DNA of 57,354 nucleotides from Saprospiraceae bacterium (GTDB taxonomy: Bacteria; Bacteroidota; Bacteroidia; Chitinophagales; Saprospiraceae), in the NCBI GenBank assembly GCA_020629965.1, contig JAHDCG010000023.1:1-57354 (forward strand). Direction: 5' to 3'. Shown here piece after piece: positions 36,813 through 45,707 of this stretch (positions are counted from its first letter, which is position 1; each line of letters begins with the position of its first letter). Under the pieces are notes generated by a model, which saw only the letters and a program-made list of their open reading frames with translations, had not been told where the DNA came from and ran no database searches. Position numbers and translations under genes: made by a program.

Positions 36813-37835
36813 TTATCGCTTGTTCATTTCCTGCAAAACATCAATCACCTCCCGCATCATCTCTTCCGTAAAATCCAAATGCGTTACAAAGCGCACTGTT
36901 TGCGCTCCGAAGGGAGAAGCGGCGATGCCGTGTGCTTTGAGCTTTTCGAGAAAAGACTCTGCCGTCCAAGGACTTTTGACATCAAAAATCAGGATGTTGG
37001 TTTTGACCGGTCGCACCTCGGAGACGTAACTCATTTCCCGCAAAACCGCCGCAATTTGCTGTGCGCGGTCGTTGTCGATTTTGAGTCTTTGCCGCTGATT
37101 ATCCAAAGCGTAAATGCCCGCTGCCGCTAAAAATCCCGCCTGCCGCATGCCGCCGCCCATTACCTTGCGAAAGCGACGCGCCTGCCGAATAAACTCCGCA
37201 TCGCCGATGAGCAAAGAGCCGACCGGCGCACCCAATCCCTTTGACAAACAGACGGAAATGCTGTCAAAATGCGCTCCGACATCCTGCGTATTTTCCCGCG
37301 TTTCGACCAAAACATTGAAGAGTCGCGCACCGTCTAAATGCAGTTTTAATCCGCGTTTTTTACACAAATCCGTAATCGGTTTTATCTCGTCCAAAGTGTA
37401 ATAACTGCCGCCGCCCTTGTTACAACTGTTTTCCAAAACCACCAATTTACTCACCGGCAACCAATCGTACAGCGGTTTAATTGCCGCCTCGACCTGCGCC
37501 GCCGTGATTTTTCCGTGACTGCCTTGCAGCAGATTCATTGCCACGCCGGAGTGAAAAGCGTAGCCCGCCGTCTCGTACTGATAGACGTGCGAATACCGGT
37601 CACAAATCACCTCATCCAACGGTTGCGTATGCACTTTGATGGCAATTTGATTGGTCATCGTACCCGACGGACAAAACAGCGCCGCCTCTTTCCCGAACAT
37701 TTCCGCCGCTTTTTCCTGCAATAAATTGACGGTCGGGTCGTCCTGAAATACGTCGTCGCCGACCTCGGCTTGCAGCATGGCTTCGAGCATTCCGGAGGTG
37801 GGTTTGGTGACGGTGTCGGAGATTAGGTTTATCAT
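36813..37835 (-). CDS. ltaE: Low-specificity L-threonine aldolase
   Basis: A 340-residue PLP enzyme splitting L-threonine and L-allo-threonine to glycine and acetaldehyde. The family N-terminus INLISDTVTKPTSGMLEAM, the DDVFQDDPT motif, the LHLDGARLFN segment carrying the cofactor-binding Asp and Arg, and the Schiff-base lysine in SVCLSKGLGAPVGS are all present. The length is typical. The stop is 237 nt from the TolC start, with a hairpin element between them, so it is probably transcribed separately. Confidence 0.94.
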   Translation of the reverse strand: MINLISDTVTKPTSGMLEAMLQAEVGDDVFQDDPTVNLLQEKAAEMFGKEAALFCPSGTMTNQIAIKVHTQPLDEVICDRYSHVYQYETAGYAFHSGVAMNLLQGSHGKITAAQVEAAIKPLYDWLPVSKLVVLENSCNKGGGSYYTLDEIKPITDLCKKRGLKLHLDGARLFNVLVETRENTQDVGAHFDSISVCLSKGLGAPVGSLLIGDAEFIRQARRFRKVMGGGMRQAGFLAAAGIYALDNQRQRLKIDNDRAQQIAAVLREMSYVSEVRPVKTNILIFDVKSPWTAESFLEKLKAHGIAASPFGAQTVRFVTHLDFTEEMMREVIDVLQEMNKR

Positions 37836-37837
37836 TT

Positions 37838-37890
37838 GTCAAAGGTTGTGAAAAGGTTGCAAAAGTTGTAAAAAGGTTTGAAAGGTTGGA
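37838..37890 (+). repeat. AAAAGGTTGT-type array upstream of the aldolase
   Basis: Units AAAGGTTGTG, AAAAGGTTGC, AAAAGTTGT, AAAAAGGTTTG, AAAGGTTGG with a 9-11 bp period. A TCGTTT-to-AAACGA hairpin follows. Confidence 0.7.
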
Positions 37891-37955
37891 ATCGTTTTTT
37901 GAAACGAAAAATCAATTTTGAAAATGAGTGCTTATTTTAAGACGTTCTATCCGGC

Positions 37956-37997
37956 AACCACCAACCACCAACCACCAACTATCAACTATCAACCACC
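37956..37997 (+). repeat. AACCACC/AACTATC heptad array, site 2
   Basis: AACCACC three times, AACTATC twice, AACCACC: an exact 7-bp period that ends immediately at the stop codon of the DUF3857 gene (37998-38000). Confidence 0.9.
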
Positions 37998-39923
37998 CTA
38001 CGGTTTAACGGTTTTTTCCGTTTTCACCAGCACGATTTTCGTGTTATCGGCTTTAGCGACGGTTTTAAAAAAGTCGCGCATTTCCTCGTATTTATCGGCG
38101 GGCAAAGTCGCGGCGTTCAGTTCTAAAAAGCGAGTGACGACGACTTTATTGCCGAGTTTTCGGAGAGACAATTCGTATTTTCCGAAGTCGGACTCGGCGG
38201 AAATCGGTTGGCTCGGAATGCTTTCTACGGTGTAGCCGGGCGGGAAGGACAGCGTAATTTCGTCGCGGTCGGTGCGGTTTTCGTCGAGCGCGATTTCCGA
38301 CTCACGTTCTTTTTCCTGCGGCGGAATGCTCGTGTAAGTGCTGATGACATTGACGGGCAGAAAAATACGCTTGCCGGCTTTGCTGCCGTAGCGGTTGATT
38401 TTGATGCGGTAATTCAAATCGGTAACGGGCGCGGCGGGGTCGGGCGCAACGTCGAAAGTCTCGAAACCGAAGGCGGGAATGCCGCTGTTTTTTTGAAAAT
38501 GTTTGCGCAGGTCTGCGTCGCTCATTTCGTGCGAAAGATAACGCCAATAGCCTTCGCGGCTGCGGTGCAGTTTATTTTCTACGTCGATTATTGCCGAGCC
38601 GTCGGGTTGCAAATCGACGGCGATTTTATGTTCCGAAAGATTTTCGGCGGCGGTCGGGGTCGGGGTTTTTCCGAGTTTGCCGCCGTTTTCGTTAAAAAGC
38701 ATCACCGTTTTGCCTTCGGTGAAATCGCCGAGATAATTCGGCGGCGCGTAATTGCTCGTGCATTCCAACCAATAGTTTTCGGCGGGTACGTGCAGGATGA
38801 CGTGGTTGAAGCGCGGCGAGGCAAAATTTTCGTCGTAATCTATATCACGGCTGCCGGCGTAAACCAGAGCCGGGTCGCTGTCGATGCCGACGGTTTCGAG
38901 CATGGCCTGCATGTAGTTGGTGAGGGCTTTGCAGTCGCCGTACTTGTTTTGCTCGACGTAATTTGCGGCAAAAGGTTGCCAGCCGCCGATGCCGAGCTGC
39001 ACGCTGACGTAGCGCATATTGCTCTGCATCCATTGGTACAGGCGGTCGATTTTTTCGCGGTCGTCGGCTGCGTCGGCGGTAATTTTTTTGATTTCCGCTT
39101 GGGTTTCGGCGGAGAGTTCGCGGCGACCGGTCCACAGTTCGTCGATGAATTTGCCGAAGGTTTGCCAGCTCGTCATACTGCCGGTGTAGCCGTCCACGGT
39201 AAATTTTTCGGGGTTAAATTCCGTGAGTTTCATCTGACCGAAAAGGTCGGTGTCGTAGCGCGTCGGGGTGAGGGCGGGCAGGTTTTCGGCACGGTAGATG
39301 TGTACGATGTTTTTCTCGTTTTCCGTGGTTTCGGGTTCGATTTTTTGACCGATTTTGCGCACGGCGATTTTTAAATCTTTCGGCAAAGTCAAAATATATT
39401 CCGAGGACTCGACGGCGGTGTAATAGTCGGTTTGAATGCCCCAGTCCGGGAAGGTCGCATAGCTCATTCCGCTGATTTTTTGCTCGTAAGTCACCTCGAC
39501 GGTAAAGGGATAAACGGAGTGATTCAGCTCGAAATATTTAACCCGGCTGTCGGTGTACAAAGAGCCGCTGCCGACCGCGCTGTAATCTTGTACCTCTTTT
39601 TTTGCGGACATTTTGCGCAGCAGTTGTCCGTTTTGGTCGTAGATACCGGCGGAGATATTCTTGACGGGCGAGTCGGGGTCGTAGTAAATGATAAACTCGT
39701 TGGCATCGCTTTCTTCGTTGAGCACGGTGACGATTTGGTGTACGTTCAAAGTCGCTTCTTTGTCATTGCTGACGGTAATCTCAGTGCGGTCTTTGCGGTA
39801 GATTTCTTCGGCATTTTCGAGTAAATCGGGTGAAATGAGAAAAACGGACAACTCGGGGCGAGACTTTTGGGCGAGTATTTGCGAAGCGGAAAAAAGGAAT
39901 AAAAGCAGGAGTAAGCGCGGCAT
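37998..39923 (-). CDS. DUF3857 and transglutaminase-like domain protein, secreted
   Basis: A 641-residue protein with a signal peptide (MPRLLLLLFLFSASQILAQ). DUF3857 occupies about residues 45-220. A transglutaminase-like fold follows about 260-370, with the Cys in KYGDCKALTNYM and the His in FNHVILHV. The third position reads WLECTSN, a Glu where classical transglutaminases have Asp, a variant I recall in this Bacteroidota group. A C-terminal beta-rich domain completes it. The family is common in Bacteroidota and exported; the substrate is unknown. It shares the direction of the aldolase and CobW genes, but repeat arrays occupy both gaps. Confidence 0.88.
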   Translation of the reverse strand: MPRLLLLLFLFSASQILAQKSRPELSVFLISPDLLENAEEIYRKDRTEITVSNDKEATLNVHQIVTVLNEESDANEFIIYYDPDSPVKNISAGIYDQNGQLLRKMSAKKEVQDYSAVGSGSLYTDSRVKYFELNHSVYPFTVEVTYEQKISGMSYATFPDWGIQTDYYTAVESSEYILTLPKDLKIAVRKIGQKIEPETTENEKNIVHIYRAENLPALTPTRYDTDLFGQMKLTEFNPEKFTVDGYTGSMTSWQTFGKFIDELWTGRRELSAETQAEIKKITADAADDREKIDRLYQWMQSNMRYVSVQLGIGGWQPFAANYVEQNKYGDCKALTNYMQAMLETVGIDSDPALVYAGSRDIDYDENFASPRFNHVILHVPAENYWLECTSNYAPPNYLGDFTEGKTVMLFNENGGKLGKTPTPTAAENLSEHKIAVDLQPDGSAIIDVENKLHRSREGYWRYLSHEMSDADLRKHFQKNSGIPAFGFETFDVAPDPAAPVTDLNYRIKINRYGSKAGKRIFLPVNVISTYTSIPPQEKERESEIALDENRTDRDEITLSFPPGYTVESIPSQPISAESDFGKYELSLRKLGNKVVVTRFLELNAATLPADKYEEMRDFFKTVAKADNTKIVLVKTEKTVKP

Positions 39924-39976
39924 TTTTGAGTGTGTTTTGTGATTTTTGAAAGGTTAAAGATAAGAGTTTTGAGGTT

Positions 39977-40045
39977 GTCGGACAGGATTGACGGGATTTT
40001 TAGGATGGTGCTACCCTTAAAACATTTTAACCCTTTCAACCCTTT
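39977..40045. repeat. GGATTGACAGGATTTT and AACCCTTTCAACCC degenerate arrays
   Basis: GACAGGATTGACGGGATTTT (39981 onward) is followed by TTTTAACCCTTTCAACCC up to the CobW stop codon. GGTTAAAGATAAGAGTTTTG just upstream (39953 onward) is roughly complementary to the latter, so the gap may fold. Confidence 0.5.
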
Positions 40046-41023
40046 TTACTTCGCCAGGCAATTCCGCAACGCCCGCTCGAATGCCGACCTTTTCAGCCCC
40101 TTTCCGATAAAAACTAAGCGTGTTTCGCGCGTTTCGTCGGGCTGCCAATCGTCGCCGCGCGTGAAGGCCGGCGTGGTTTGTACGGATTGAAAAATCATTT
40201 TTTGCTTTTCTCCGCGAAAGTTCATGATGCCTTTGACGCGGTACAGATTTTTGCCCTGTACTTTGAGCAGCACATTTGACCAGTGCATAAATTTCATAAA
40301 ATCAAACGGCTCGCTGAAGGTAAAACTGTGGCTGCCGACGTCTTTGGTGTGGTCGTGATTGTGATCGTGTGTATGGGTATGACTGTGTGCGTGTGCGGCG
40401 GCCTGCGCGACATTGTCAACGGTTTCCCTGGGTGCGTAGGCGTCGAGGGCGAGCAGATTATTTTCGGAGGCGGCATAATCGACGGTTTCGATTTGGGCGA
40501 AGGGATTCATTTCGCGGAGGACAGTTTTGACTTCTTCCAAAACAGCGTCATCCGTATCCGATTTTTTGTTGAGCAGCAGATAATCGGCGAAGGTAATTTG
40601 CTTTTTAGCTTCTTCTCTTTCTTCCAAAACGGGCAGCAGGTGCGCCGCATCGACGAGGCAAATCGTAGCATCCAATTTAAAAACACTTTGAATGCCGGGG
40701 TCGCTGACGAAGGTCTCGGCAACGCCGCCGGGTTCGGCCATGCCCGTGGTTTCGATGATGAGGTGGTTAAATTCTTTGCCGCTGTGCAGCAAATCGCGCA
40801 GCACCACCACGAGTTCGTCATTGAGGGTGCAGCAGATGCAACCGTTCGACATTTCAAAAATCGACTCGTCGGCACCGACTACCAGGTCGTTGTCGATATT
40901 GATGTCGCCGAATTCATTTTCAATTATCGCAAACTTTTTTTCGGGATGCTTTTGTATGAGGTGATTGAGCAAAGTCGTTTTGCCGGAACCGAGAAAGCCG
41001 GTGAGAATGGTGACGGGAATCAT
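40046..41023 (-). CDS. CobW/COG0523-family metal-chaperone GTPase
   Basis: A 325-residue P-loop GTPase of the G3E group that delivers metals, often zinc. Visible motifs are GFLGSGKTTLLN (Walker A), the metal-binding GCICC, ETTGMAEP and NKKSD (specificity motif). A His-rich stretch about residues 210-230 with repeated HSHTHTHDHNHDH-like residues comes before the C-terminal CobW_C domain. The His-rich tract supports metal binding, but neither the metal nor the client is shown by the sequence. I start at the second ATG because the seven residues added by the upstream one fall in the flanking heptad array. Confidence 0.92.
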   Translation of the reverse strand: MIPVTILTGFLGSGKTTLLNHLIQKHPEKKFAIIENEFGDINIDNDLVVGADESIFEMSNGCICCTLNDELVVVLRDLLHSGKEFNHLIIETTGMAEPGGVAETFVSDPGIQSVFKLDATICLVDAAHLLPVLEEREEAKKQITFADYLLLNKKSDTDDAVLEEVKTVLREMNPFAQIETVDYAASENNLLALDAYAPRETVDNVAQAAAHAHSHTHTHDHNHDHTKDVGSHSFTFSEPFDFMKFMHWSNVLLKVQGKNLYRVKGIMNFRGEKQKMIFQSVQTTPAFTRGDDWQPDETRETRLVFIGKGLKRSAFERALRNCLAK

Positions 41024-41030
41024 TGTGTTT

Positions 41031-41070
41031 GAGACGTTAGACATTAGATTTTAGATTTTAGATTTTAGAC
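41031..41070 (+). repeat. GAYNTTA heptad array, site 5
   Basis: GACGTTA GACATTA GATTTTA three times, then GAC. It is the most regular array of the family and overlaps the alternative N-terminus of the CobW gene. Confidence 0.9.
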
Positions 41071-41142
41071 TGCATTTTTGACTTTCGAGACTTACCGAAT
41101 TTTAAAAACGCGTGATGCTGCCTTGAGTTGCACGGTCATTTT

Positions 41143-42210
41143 TTAAAATAAAGCCAGACTCAGCAAAGCAGTAACCGTCATCGTAAATATGACCAACATC
41201 CAGTACGCAGCATTGAGCAGAAGGAATTTCAACAGTGTTTTTCTAACAGATTGTTTATAGAAAAAAAGGACGGCGAAAAAAACGTATATCGCGTGAAAAA
41301 GTGCCAACAGACTCATAGACAAAGCCGTTTCGGTTTCGGAAAACGGCAGCACCACCGCGATGCCGAAAAAAATGAAACTTTGCAGGTGCATGGTAAAAAC
41401 CAAATGCTCGATGTAGTAAAAATTGCGTCGGATATAAAACAACTTCAGCACCAGAGCGTACAGCGGTAAAGTGAATAAGACCAACCATAAAATGTTTCCG
41501 AAAAGATAGCTCAGCAGCCGGTCCGTTCTCTTGGTCAGGCGGATGGCTTGACGCCAAATCAACCGCTCGACCCGGTCGGTAATGCCGTATTTATCGACAA
41601 TTTCTTCGCCGGTCAACTCTAAGTAATCTTTACGCGCCATGACTACTTCGCTGCTTCTGCCGAAAACATTGCCCCCTCCGAAACGAATGCTGTCTTCTAC
41701 CGGTTCGCGCCGCACAAAGCGAGTGTAAAAGGTATCGACGGCGGCGGCAGCGACGGTATCCTGCGGGTCAATTTCCTGCAATACCTGCAATCTGACGGTA
41801 TCCAAACGCCGGTAATCTTCGGCGCGGACGGCTGTCGCTTTTTCGCCGTCGATGATTTCATTACCGCTGATATTGCCTTCGGCGACTTTTCCGACGTAGT
41901 AATTCAAAGAAAAAATCAACAGAAAAATACTCACCAAAAGCAGCCGCATCGGGTGTACATAGCGTTGGCGTTTGCCCGAAAAAAAGTCCTTAGTCAGCCG
42001 ACCGGGAATAAATATGGCACCGGTTGTCCGAAAAAATTTGTTATCGAGATTGAAAATGACGGAAAAGGCTTCGCTGATTAGGTTGCCGAGAGAAATGCGA
42101 CGCGGCAGATTCTTTTGCCCGCAATCGGGACAGTAATTATCGGTGGCGGGATCTAAAATTTGCCGACAATTTCCGCAAACACGTGATTTTTTATTTTTCG
42201 TTTTTTTCAT
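41143..42210 (-). CDS. DUF3667 membrane protein with N-terminal zinc ribbon
   Basis: A 355-residue protein. The N-terminus has CGNC and CPDC pairs (about residues 12-33), i.e. a zinc ribbon, followed by the DUF3667 hallmark region (DNKFFRTTGAIFIPGRLTKDFFSGKR). Then come one membrane segment near 100, a charged extracytoplasmic stretch and four hydrophobic segments in the C-terminal half (about 240-352). The function of the family is unknown. Confidence 0.88.
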   Translation of the reverse strand: MKKTKNKKSRVCGNCRQILDPATDNYCPDCGQKNLPRRISLGNLISEAFSVIFNLDNKFFRTTGAIFIPGRLTKDFFSGKRQRYVHPMRLLLVSIFLLIFSLNYYVGKVAEGNISGNEIIDGEKATAVRAEDYRRLDTVRLQVLQEIDPQDTVAAAAVDTFYTRFVRREPVEDSIRFGGGNVFGRSSEVVMARKDYLELTGEEIVDKYGITDRVERLIWRQAIRLTKRTDRLLSYLFGNILWLVLFTLPLYALVLKLFYIRRNFYYIEHLVFTMHLQSFIFFGIAVVLPFSETETALSMSLLALFHAIYVFFAVLFFYKQSVRKTLLKFLLLNAAYWMLVIFTMTVTALLSLALF

Positions 42211-42283
42211 GGATGAAGTAAGAAGACACTGAATCTTTTGCTAAAGAAAACGATAAAAATCGAGAAAGGAAGAAATAAACACA

Positions 42284-43594
42284 CTAATCATTCCGCAACG
42301 CACTCGTCAGCTTATCGAGCAGCCTTTCCAAATAGCGGCGTTCTTCCGTGATGATGCGCGCCGTGCCGGGCATTTGCTGACGAAAAGGCAGGGCTTCGTC
42401 TTTGCGCAGGCGCGTTTTCAGACCGTCGTTTAGGCTGACTTCGACCAAGTAGCTGCTTTGCTGCGGCAGGGCGGCGATGCTTTCGACAACGCCCTCGACC
42501 GAGCCGAATTGCTGATACGGAAAGTCTGCCAGACGTATCAAAACTTTCTGACCGGGTTCTACCTTGCCCGCGCCGGCGAAGGGCAGCGCGGCAAAGCCTT
42601 TCACGGCACCGGAGTCGTCGCCGGGCGGCAAAATTGCCATAATCTCGTCGCCCGCTTTGACGTATTCGTTTTCGGAAACGGGCTTGGTGAAGGTGACTTT
42701 TCCGGCAATCGGGGCTTTGAGCAGGAAGTTCAATTTCCACGCCTCGACGGCACTTTTCAGGTTTTGAAAAGTCTCCTCGGCGCGTACCTGCTTGGTATTT
42801 CCCGTAAAATCTTTGCTCTCGCGCAGTTGCTCGATGGAACTGCGGAGTTGCTGCACGGTGATTTCGTTGTTGATAAACTCACTGTCCAAGTCCGTGATTT
42901 GTTGTTGCAAATCGTTGACTTCCGTAATCAGGGCTTCGTAATTTTGCAAACTCATATTACCGCCGGCGTACAGTTCTTTGCCGCGCATTTGCTTGGCGCG
43001 GGTCATTTTCAATTTCTCCTGCAAACTCGCTTTGCGCTGCTGCAATACCCGCACCAGTCGCTGATTGTCATAAATTTGCTCTTCCAACATCGAAGCCTTA
43101 CGTGCCGTGCGGTCTTTGCGCAAAAAGTATTGATAATCACGGTAGGCTTCCGAAAAAGCCGACCAACTGTCCTGTAAATTTCCGAGTTCGAGATTGTCGG
43201 GCAGGTCAAGGCGACTTGTAATACCGGTTGCATCTACACTCTCGATAAAATCGTCCAAACGCGCCACATCCGCTTTTTCAGCCGTATTTTCAAAAGTCAG
43301 CAGCAGGTCGCCCTCTGATACAAAGTCACCGTCGGACACCATCAGGTTTTCGATTTTTCCGCCGATTTGCGCCGGCATGCGGATGGGCGGATTTTCGGTT
43401 TCGAGCTGCACGGGAGCTTCGATGACATCAGGATATTTGACGTACCAAGCCGTCAACAGCAGCACCGTGACGCCGATAAAAACCAAGGAAATACCCCAGC
43501 GCACAATCCACGACGGCGGGTCGCCCATGATTTGCTGAATTTCCTGCTGCTCGTTGAGCTTGATGTCTTGCGGGTCGCTGATGAGTTCGGGCAT
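42284..43594 (-). CDS. HlyD-family adaptor protein (second copy)
   Basis: A 436-residue membrane fusion protein. It has a membrane segment near residues 32-52, a lipoyl half (IGGKIENLMVSDGDFVSEGD), a coiled coil about 140-280, the returning lipoyl half (LKAPIAGKVTFTKPVSENE) and a C-terminal barrel ending in RRYLERLLDKL. It shares IMGxPPS, the YPD-x-x-x-A step and the PP-I-x motif with the copy at 4901-6199, so the two are paralogues. Here no ABC exporter is adjacent. The same pair of repeat families (GAYNTTA then CTCTCTC) lies upstream of both copies. Confidence 0.92.
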   Translation of the reverse strand: MPELISDPQDIKLNEQQEIQQIMGDPPSWIVRWGISLVFIGVTVLLLTAWYVKYPDVIEAPVQLETENPPIRMPAQIGGKIENLMVSDGDFVSEGDLLLTFENTAEKADVARLDDFIESVDATGITSRLDLPDNLELGNLQDSWSAFSEAYRDYQYFLRKDRTARKASMLEEQIYDNQRLVRVLQQRKASLQEKLKMTRAKQMRGKELYAGGNMSLQNYEALITEVNDLQQQITDLDSEFINNEITVQQLRSSIEQLRESKDFTGNTKQVRAEETFQNLKSAVEAWKLNFLLKAPIAGKVTFTKPVSENEYVKAGDEIMAILPPGDDSGAVKGFAALPFAGAGKVEPGQKVLIRLADFPYQQFGSVEGVVESIAALPQQSSYLVEVSLNDGLKTRLRKDEALPFRQQMPGTARIITEERRYLERLLDKLTSALRND

Positions 43595-43607
43595 TGTGTT
43601 TTGACTT

Positions 43608-43655
43608 GAGATTTTAGACGTTAGATATTAGATTTTAGACTTTAGATTTTAGACG
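43608..43655 (+). repeat. GAYNTTA heptad array, site 6
   Basis: GATTTTA GACGTTA GATATTA GATTTTA GACTTTA GATTTTA GACG: seven units with an exact 7-bp period. Confidence 0.9.
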
Positions 43656-43673
43656 CGGAGGCGGAGAGTTTTA

Positions 43674-43699
43674 CCCTCTCTCCTCTCTCCTCTCCCCCC
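43674..43699. repeat. CTCTCTC heptad array, site 3
   Basis: CTCTCTC CTCTCTC CTCTCCC CCC, ending at the stop codon of the small lipoprotein gene. Confidence 0.75.
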
Positions 43700-44079
43700 T
43701 AATCCACCACCTCCAAAACAAGCTTATCCTTCCGCAATTCTTTAATTTTCATCGGAAAAGGCTCGTAAGTGCCGTCCAGAGTTTTCATGATGAGGACGCT
43801 GTCTTTTACTGTCCAAGTACCGTCGATATGCAAAGGAGCATCCGCCGGACCGAAGGTATTTCTGACCATTTTGCCGTCGGCGGAAAAGGTAAAACCGTCG
43901 ATGCCGCGCGAAGCCTGAACTTCGTAGGAACAAGGGCGATACACGCTTTCCGTGCCTTGTCCTTCCCCCCAAGACTTTTTCCAACATTGGTGCAAATCGG
44001 TAAAATCCGAACCGGATTGCGGCGCATTATTTTGACAAGTCGCCGCTAAAAGAAATGATAACAGAATAAACTTCGACAT
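43699..44079 (-). CDS. Small lipoprotein, unknown function
   Basis: A 126-residue product whose N-terminus MSKFILLSFLLAATCQNN carries a lipobox with Cys15. The mature part contains DLHQCWKKSWGEGQGTESVYRPC, then GFTFSADGKMVRNTFG, IDGTWTVKDSVLIMKT and a C-terminal KDKLVLEVVD. This is the beta-rich pattern of small lipocalin-like Bacteroidota lipoproteins, although I cannot name the family. The reading frame continues 72 nt upstream, but the lipoprotein signal fixes this start. Confidence 0.72.
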   Translation of the reverse strand: MSKFILLSFLLAATCQNNAPQSGSDFTDLHQCWKKSWGEGQGTESVYRPCSYEVQASRGIDGFTFSADGKMVRNTFGPADAPLHIDGTWTVKDSVLIMKTLDGTYEPFPMKIKELRKDKLVLEVVD

Positions 44080-44211
44080 GAAATGTATTTTATAAATTCG
44101 GAAAAAGGTACGAGGTACTTGTTTTTGCAAAAGCCGTAAGAATACCGACATGTTCCGTGTTGTTCGTCAGAAAAGTACCCCGTACCTAAACAGCAACCTA
44201 CGGAAATCTCT

Positions 44212-44250
44212 CCAATCTTTCAACTCCCCAACCTCCAACCCTTTCAACTC
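44212..44250. repeat. CTTTCAACTC/CCAACCTCCAACCC degenerate array at the permease stop
   Basis: AATCTTTCAACTCCCCAACC followed by TCCAACCCTTTCAACTCTCATTC runs into the permease stop codon. The repeat is loose. Confidence 0.4.
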
Positions 44251-45575
44251 TCATTCATCTTTTTAAACACAAAATAAGCCCCGACTCCCAACAGCAAAAC
44301 GCCGATACCGAACCAAGCCTGCACGGGTTTTTCTATCAAAGTACTCAGCACGAAAGCTGCGGAAATAAAGACAAAGATAGCCGGTACTATCGGATAAAGA
44401 AAGGCGCGGTAAGGTCGCTCGCGGTCGGGCATTTTTCGGCGAAAAATGAAAATACTGAAACCCGCCAAGGTCATAAACACAATGTCCATGAAGGTGACGT
44501 AAGTGATGAGATTGCCGAAAGTCTGCCACAGCAGCAGCAAAATAATTGCCCAAACCGCCTGCACGGTCATAGCATTGACGGGGGTTTGGTACTTTTTGTG
44601 GACTTTTGCCAGGGCGGGAAAAAAGACCTCGTCACGTGCCATCGCAAAGTAAATGCGCGGCGCCGACATGGTATAAATGCCGATGGTGCCGAAAATGGAA
44701 ATCGCAATAATGACCGCCGCAATTTTGCCGCCCAAAGGCGTAATGCGCTGCAAAGCATCGCCCGCAACCGCCTGACTCGCAGCGATTTGCGGCAACGGCA
44801 TCAGCATCATGTAAGCAATATTTGCCAACAGATAAACGACGGTCACGATAGTCACGCCGAGTATCATGGCGCGGGGCACGGTGCGTTGGGCGTCTTTGGT
44901 TTCGCCCGCCAAATAGCTCGCATGATGCCAACCGCCGAACGACCACAGAACGCCGATGAGGGCAACCAGCATCGCGCTCATCAGACCGCTTGCGGTGTCG
45001 GGCAGTGCGGCGTTTGCGGTGTCGAAAAGTTGAATATCGACTTCGCCGGGTCGGTAGAATATAACGCCCGCAATGATGATACCCGCAATGGCGGCAAGTT
45101 TGAGACCCGAAAAAAGATTGGTAAAAAATTGACTGATGTTGACGCCGATCATGTTCATCAAAGTCAACGAAGCAATGGTCAAAATCGCCAAAAGGGTTTT
45201 GCGCTCTTCCGTCATATCGGGGATAAAAAACTGCATATAATCCGCAAAAACGACGGACAATGCCGCCAGTGCGCCCGTATTGATGACCAATAAAATTACC
45301 CAACCGTAGAGAAAACCGGGCAGCTTGCCGTAGGCTTCTTTGATATAAACATACACACCGCCTGCCTTGGGAAACATGCCGCCGAGTTCGGCAAAAGTGA
45401 GTGCGCCGGTCAGCGCAATCAGCCCGCCGATTGCCCAGACCAACAATGCCAAACCGTGGTGCGGCACCTGCTGTATGACACCGTTGGGCGTGGCGAATAT
45501 TCCGGAACCGATGCAGCCGCCGACGGCTATCATGGTGAGTCCGTAAAGGGTAAGTTTTTTGTCTAATTTCGGCAT
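44244..45575 (-). CDS. APC-family amino acid permease
   Basis: A 443-residue secondary transporter with about twelve hydrophobic segments. The first has the substrate-binding signature GGCIGSGIFATP, followed by ALTFAELGGMFPKAGGVYVYI, typical of the amino acid-polyamine-organocation (LAT/SteT-like) group. It is expected to exchange or import amino acids across the inner membrane; the substrate is not determined. It is flanked by repeat-containing gaps on both sides and probably transcribed alone. Confidence 0.92.
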   Translation of the reverse strand: MPKLDKKLTLYGLTMIAVGGCIGSGIFATPNGVIQQVPHHGLALLVWAIGGLIALTGALTFAELGGMFPKAGGVYVYIKEAYGKLPGFLYGWVILLVINTGALAALSVVFADYMQFFIPDMTEERKTLLAILTIASLTLMNMIGVNISQFFTNLFSGLKLAAIAGIIIAGVIFYRPGEVDIQLFDTANAALPDTASGLMSAMLVALIGVLWSFGGWHHASYLAGETKDAQRTVPRAMILGVTIVTVVYLLANIAYMMLMPLPQIAASQAVAGDALQRITPLGGKIAAVIIAISIFGTIGIYTMSAPRIYFAMARDEVFFPALAKVHKKYQTPVNAMTVQAVWAIILLLLWQTFGNLITYVTFMDIVFMTLAGFSIFIFRRKMPDRERPYRAFLYPIVPAIFVFISAAFVLSTLIEKPVQAWFGIGVLLLGVGAYFVFKKMNES

Positions 45576-45651
45576 GAACGGCAGCGGTTAAGATTGAACG
45601 GTTGAGCGTTGCGTAATGCCGGTAAGGTCTGAAAAAATATCGGGAAATTTA

Positions 45652-45683
45652 GGAGAGACAGGATTTTTTTGCGGATTTCGCGG
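45652..45683. repeat. GACAGGATTTT-type degenerate repeat
   Basis: GAGACAGGATTTTTTTGCGG with ATTTCGCGG; loosely related to sites 4079, 39977 and 50501. Confidence 0.35.
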
Positions 45684-45707
45684 GGCGGCGGACGCGGATT
45701 TTAATTT

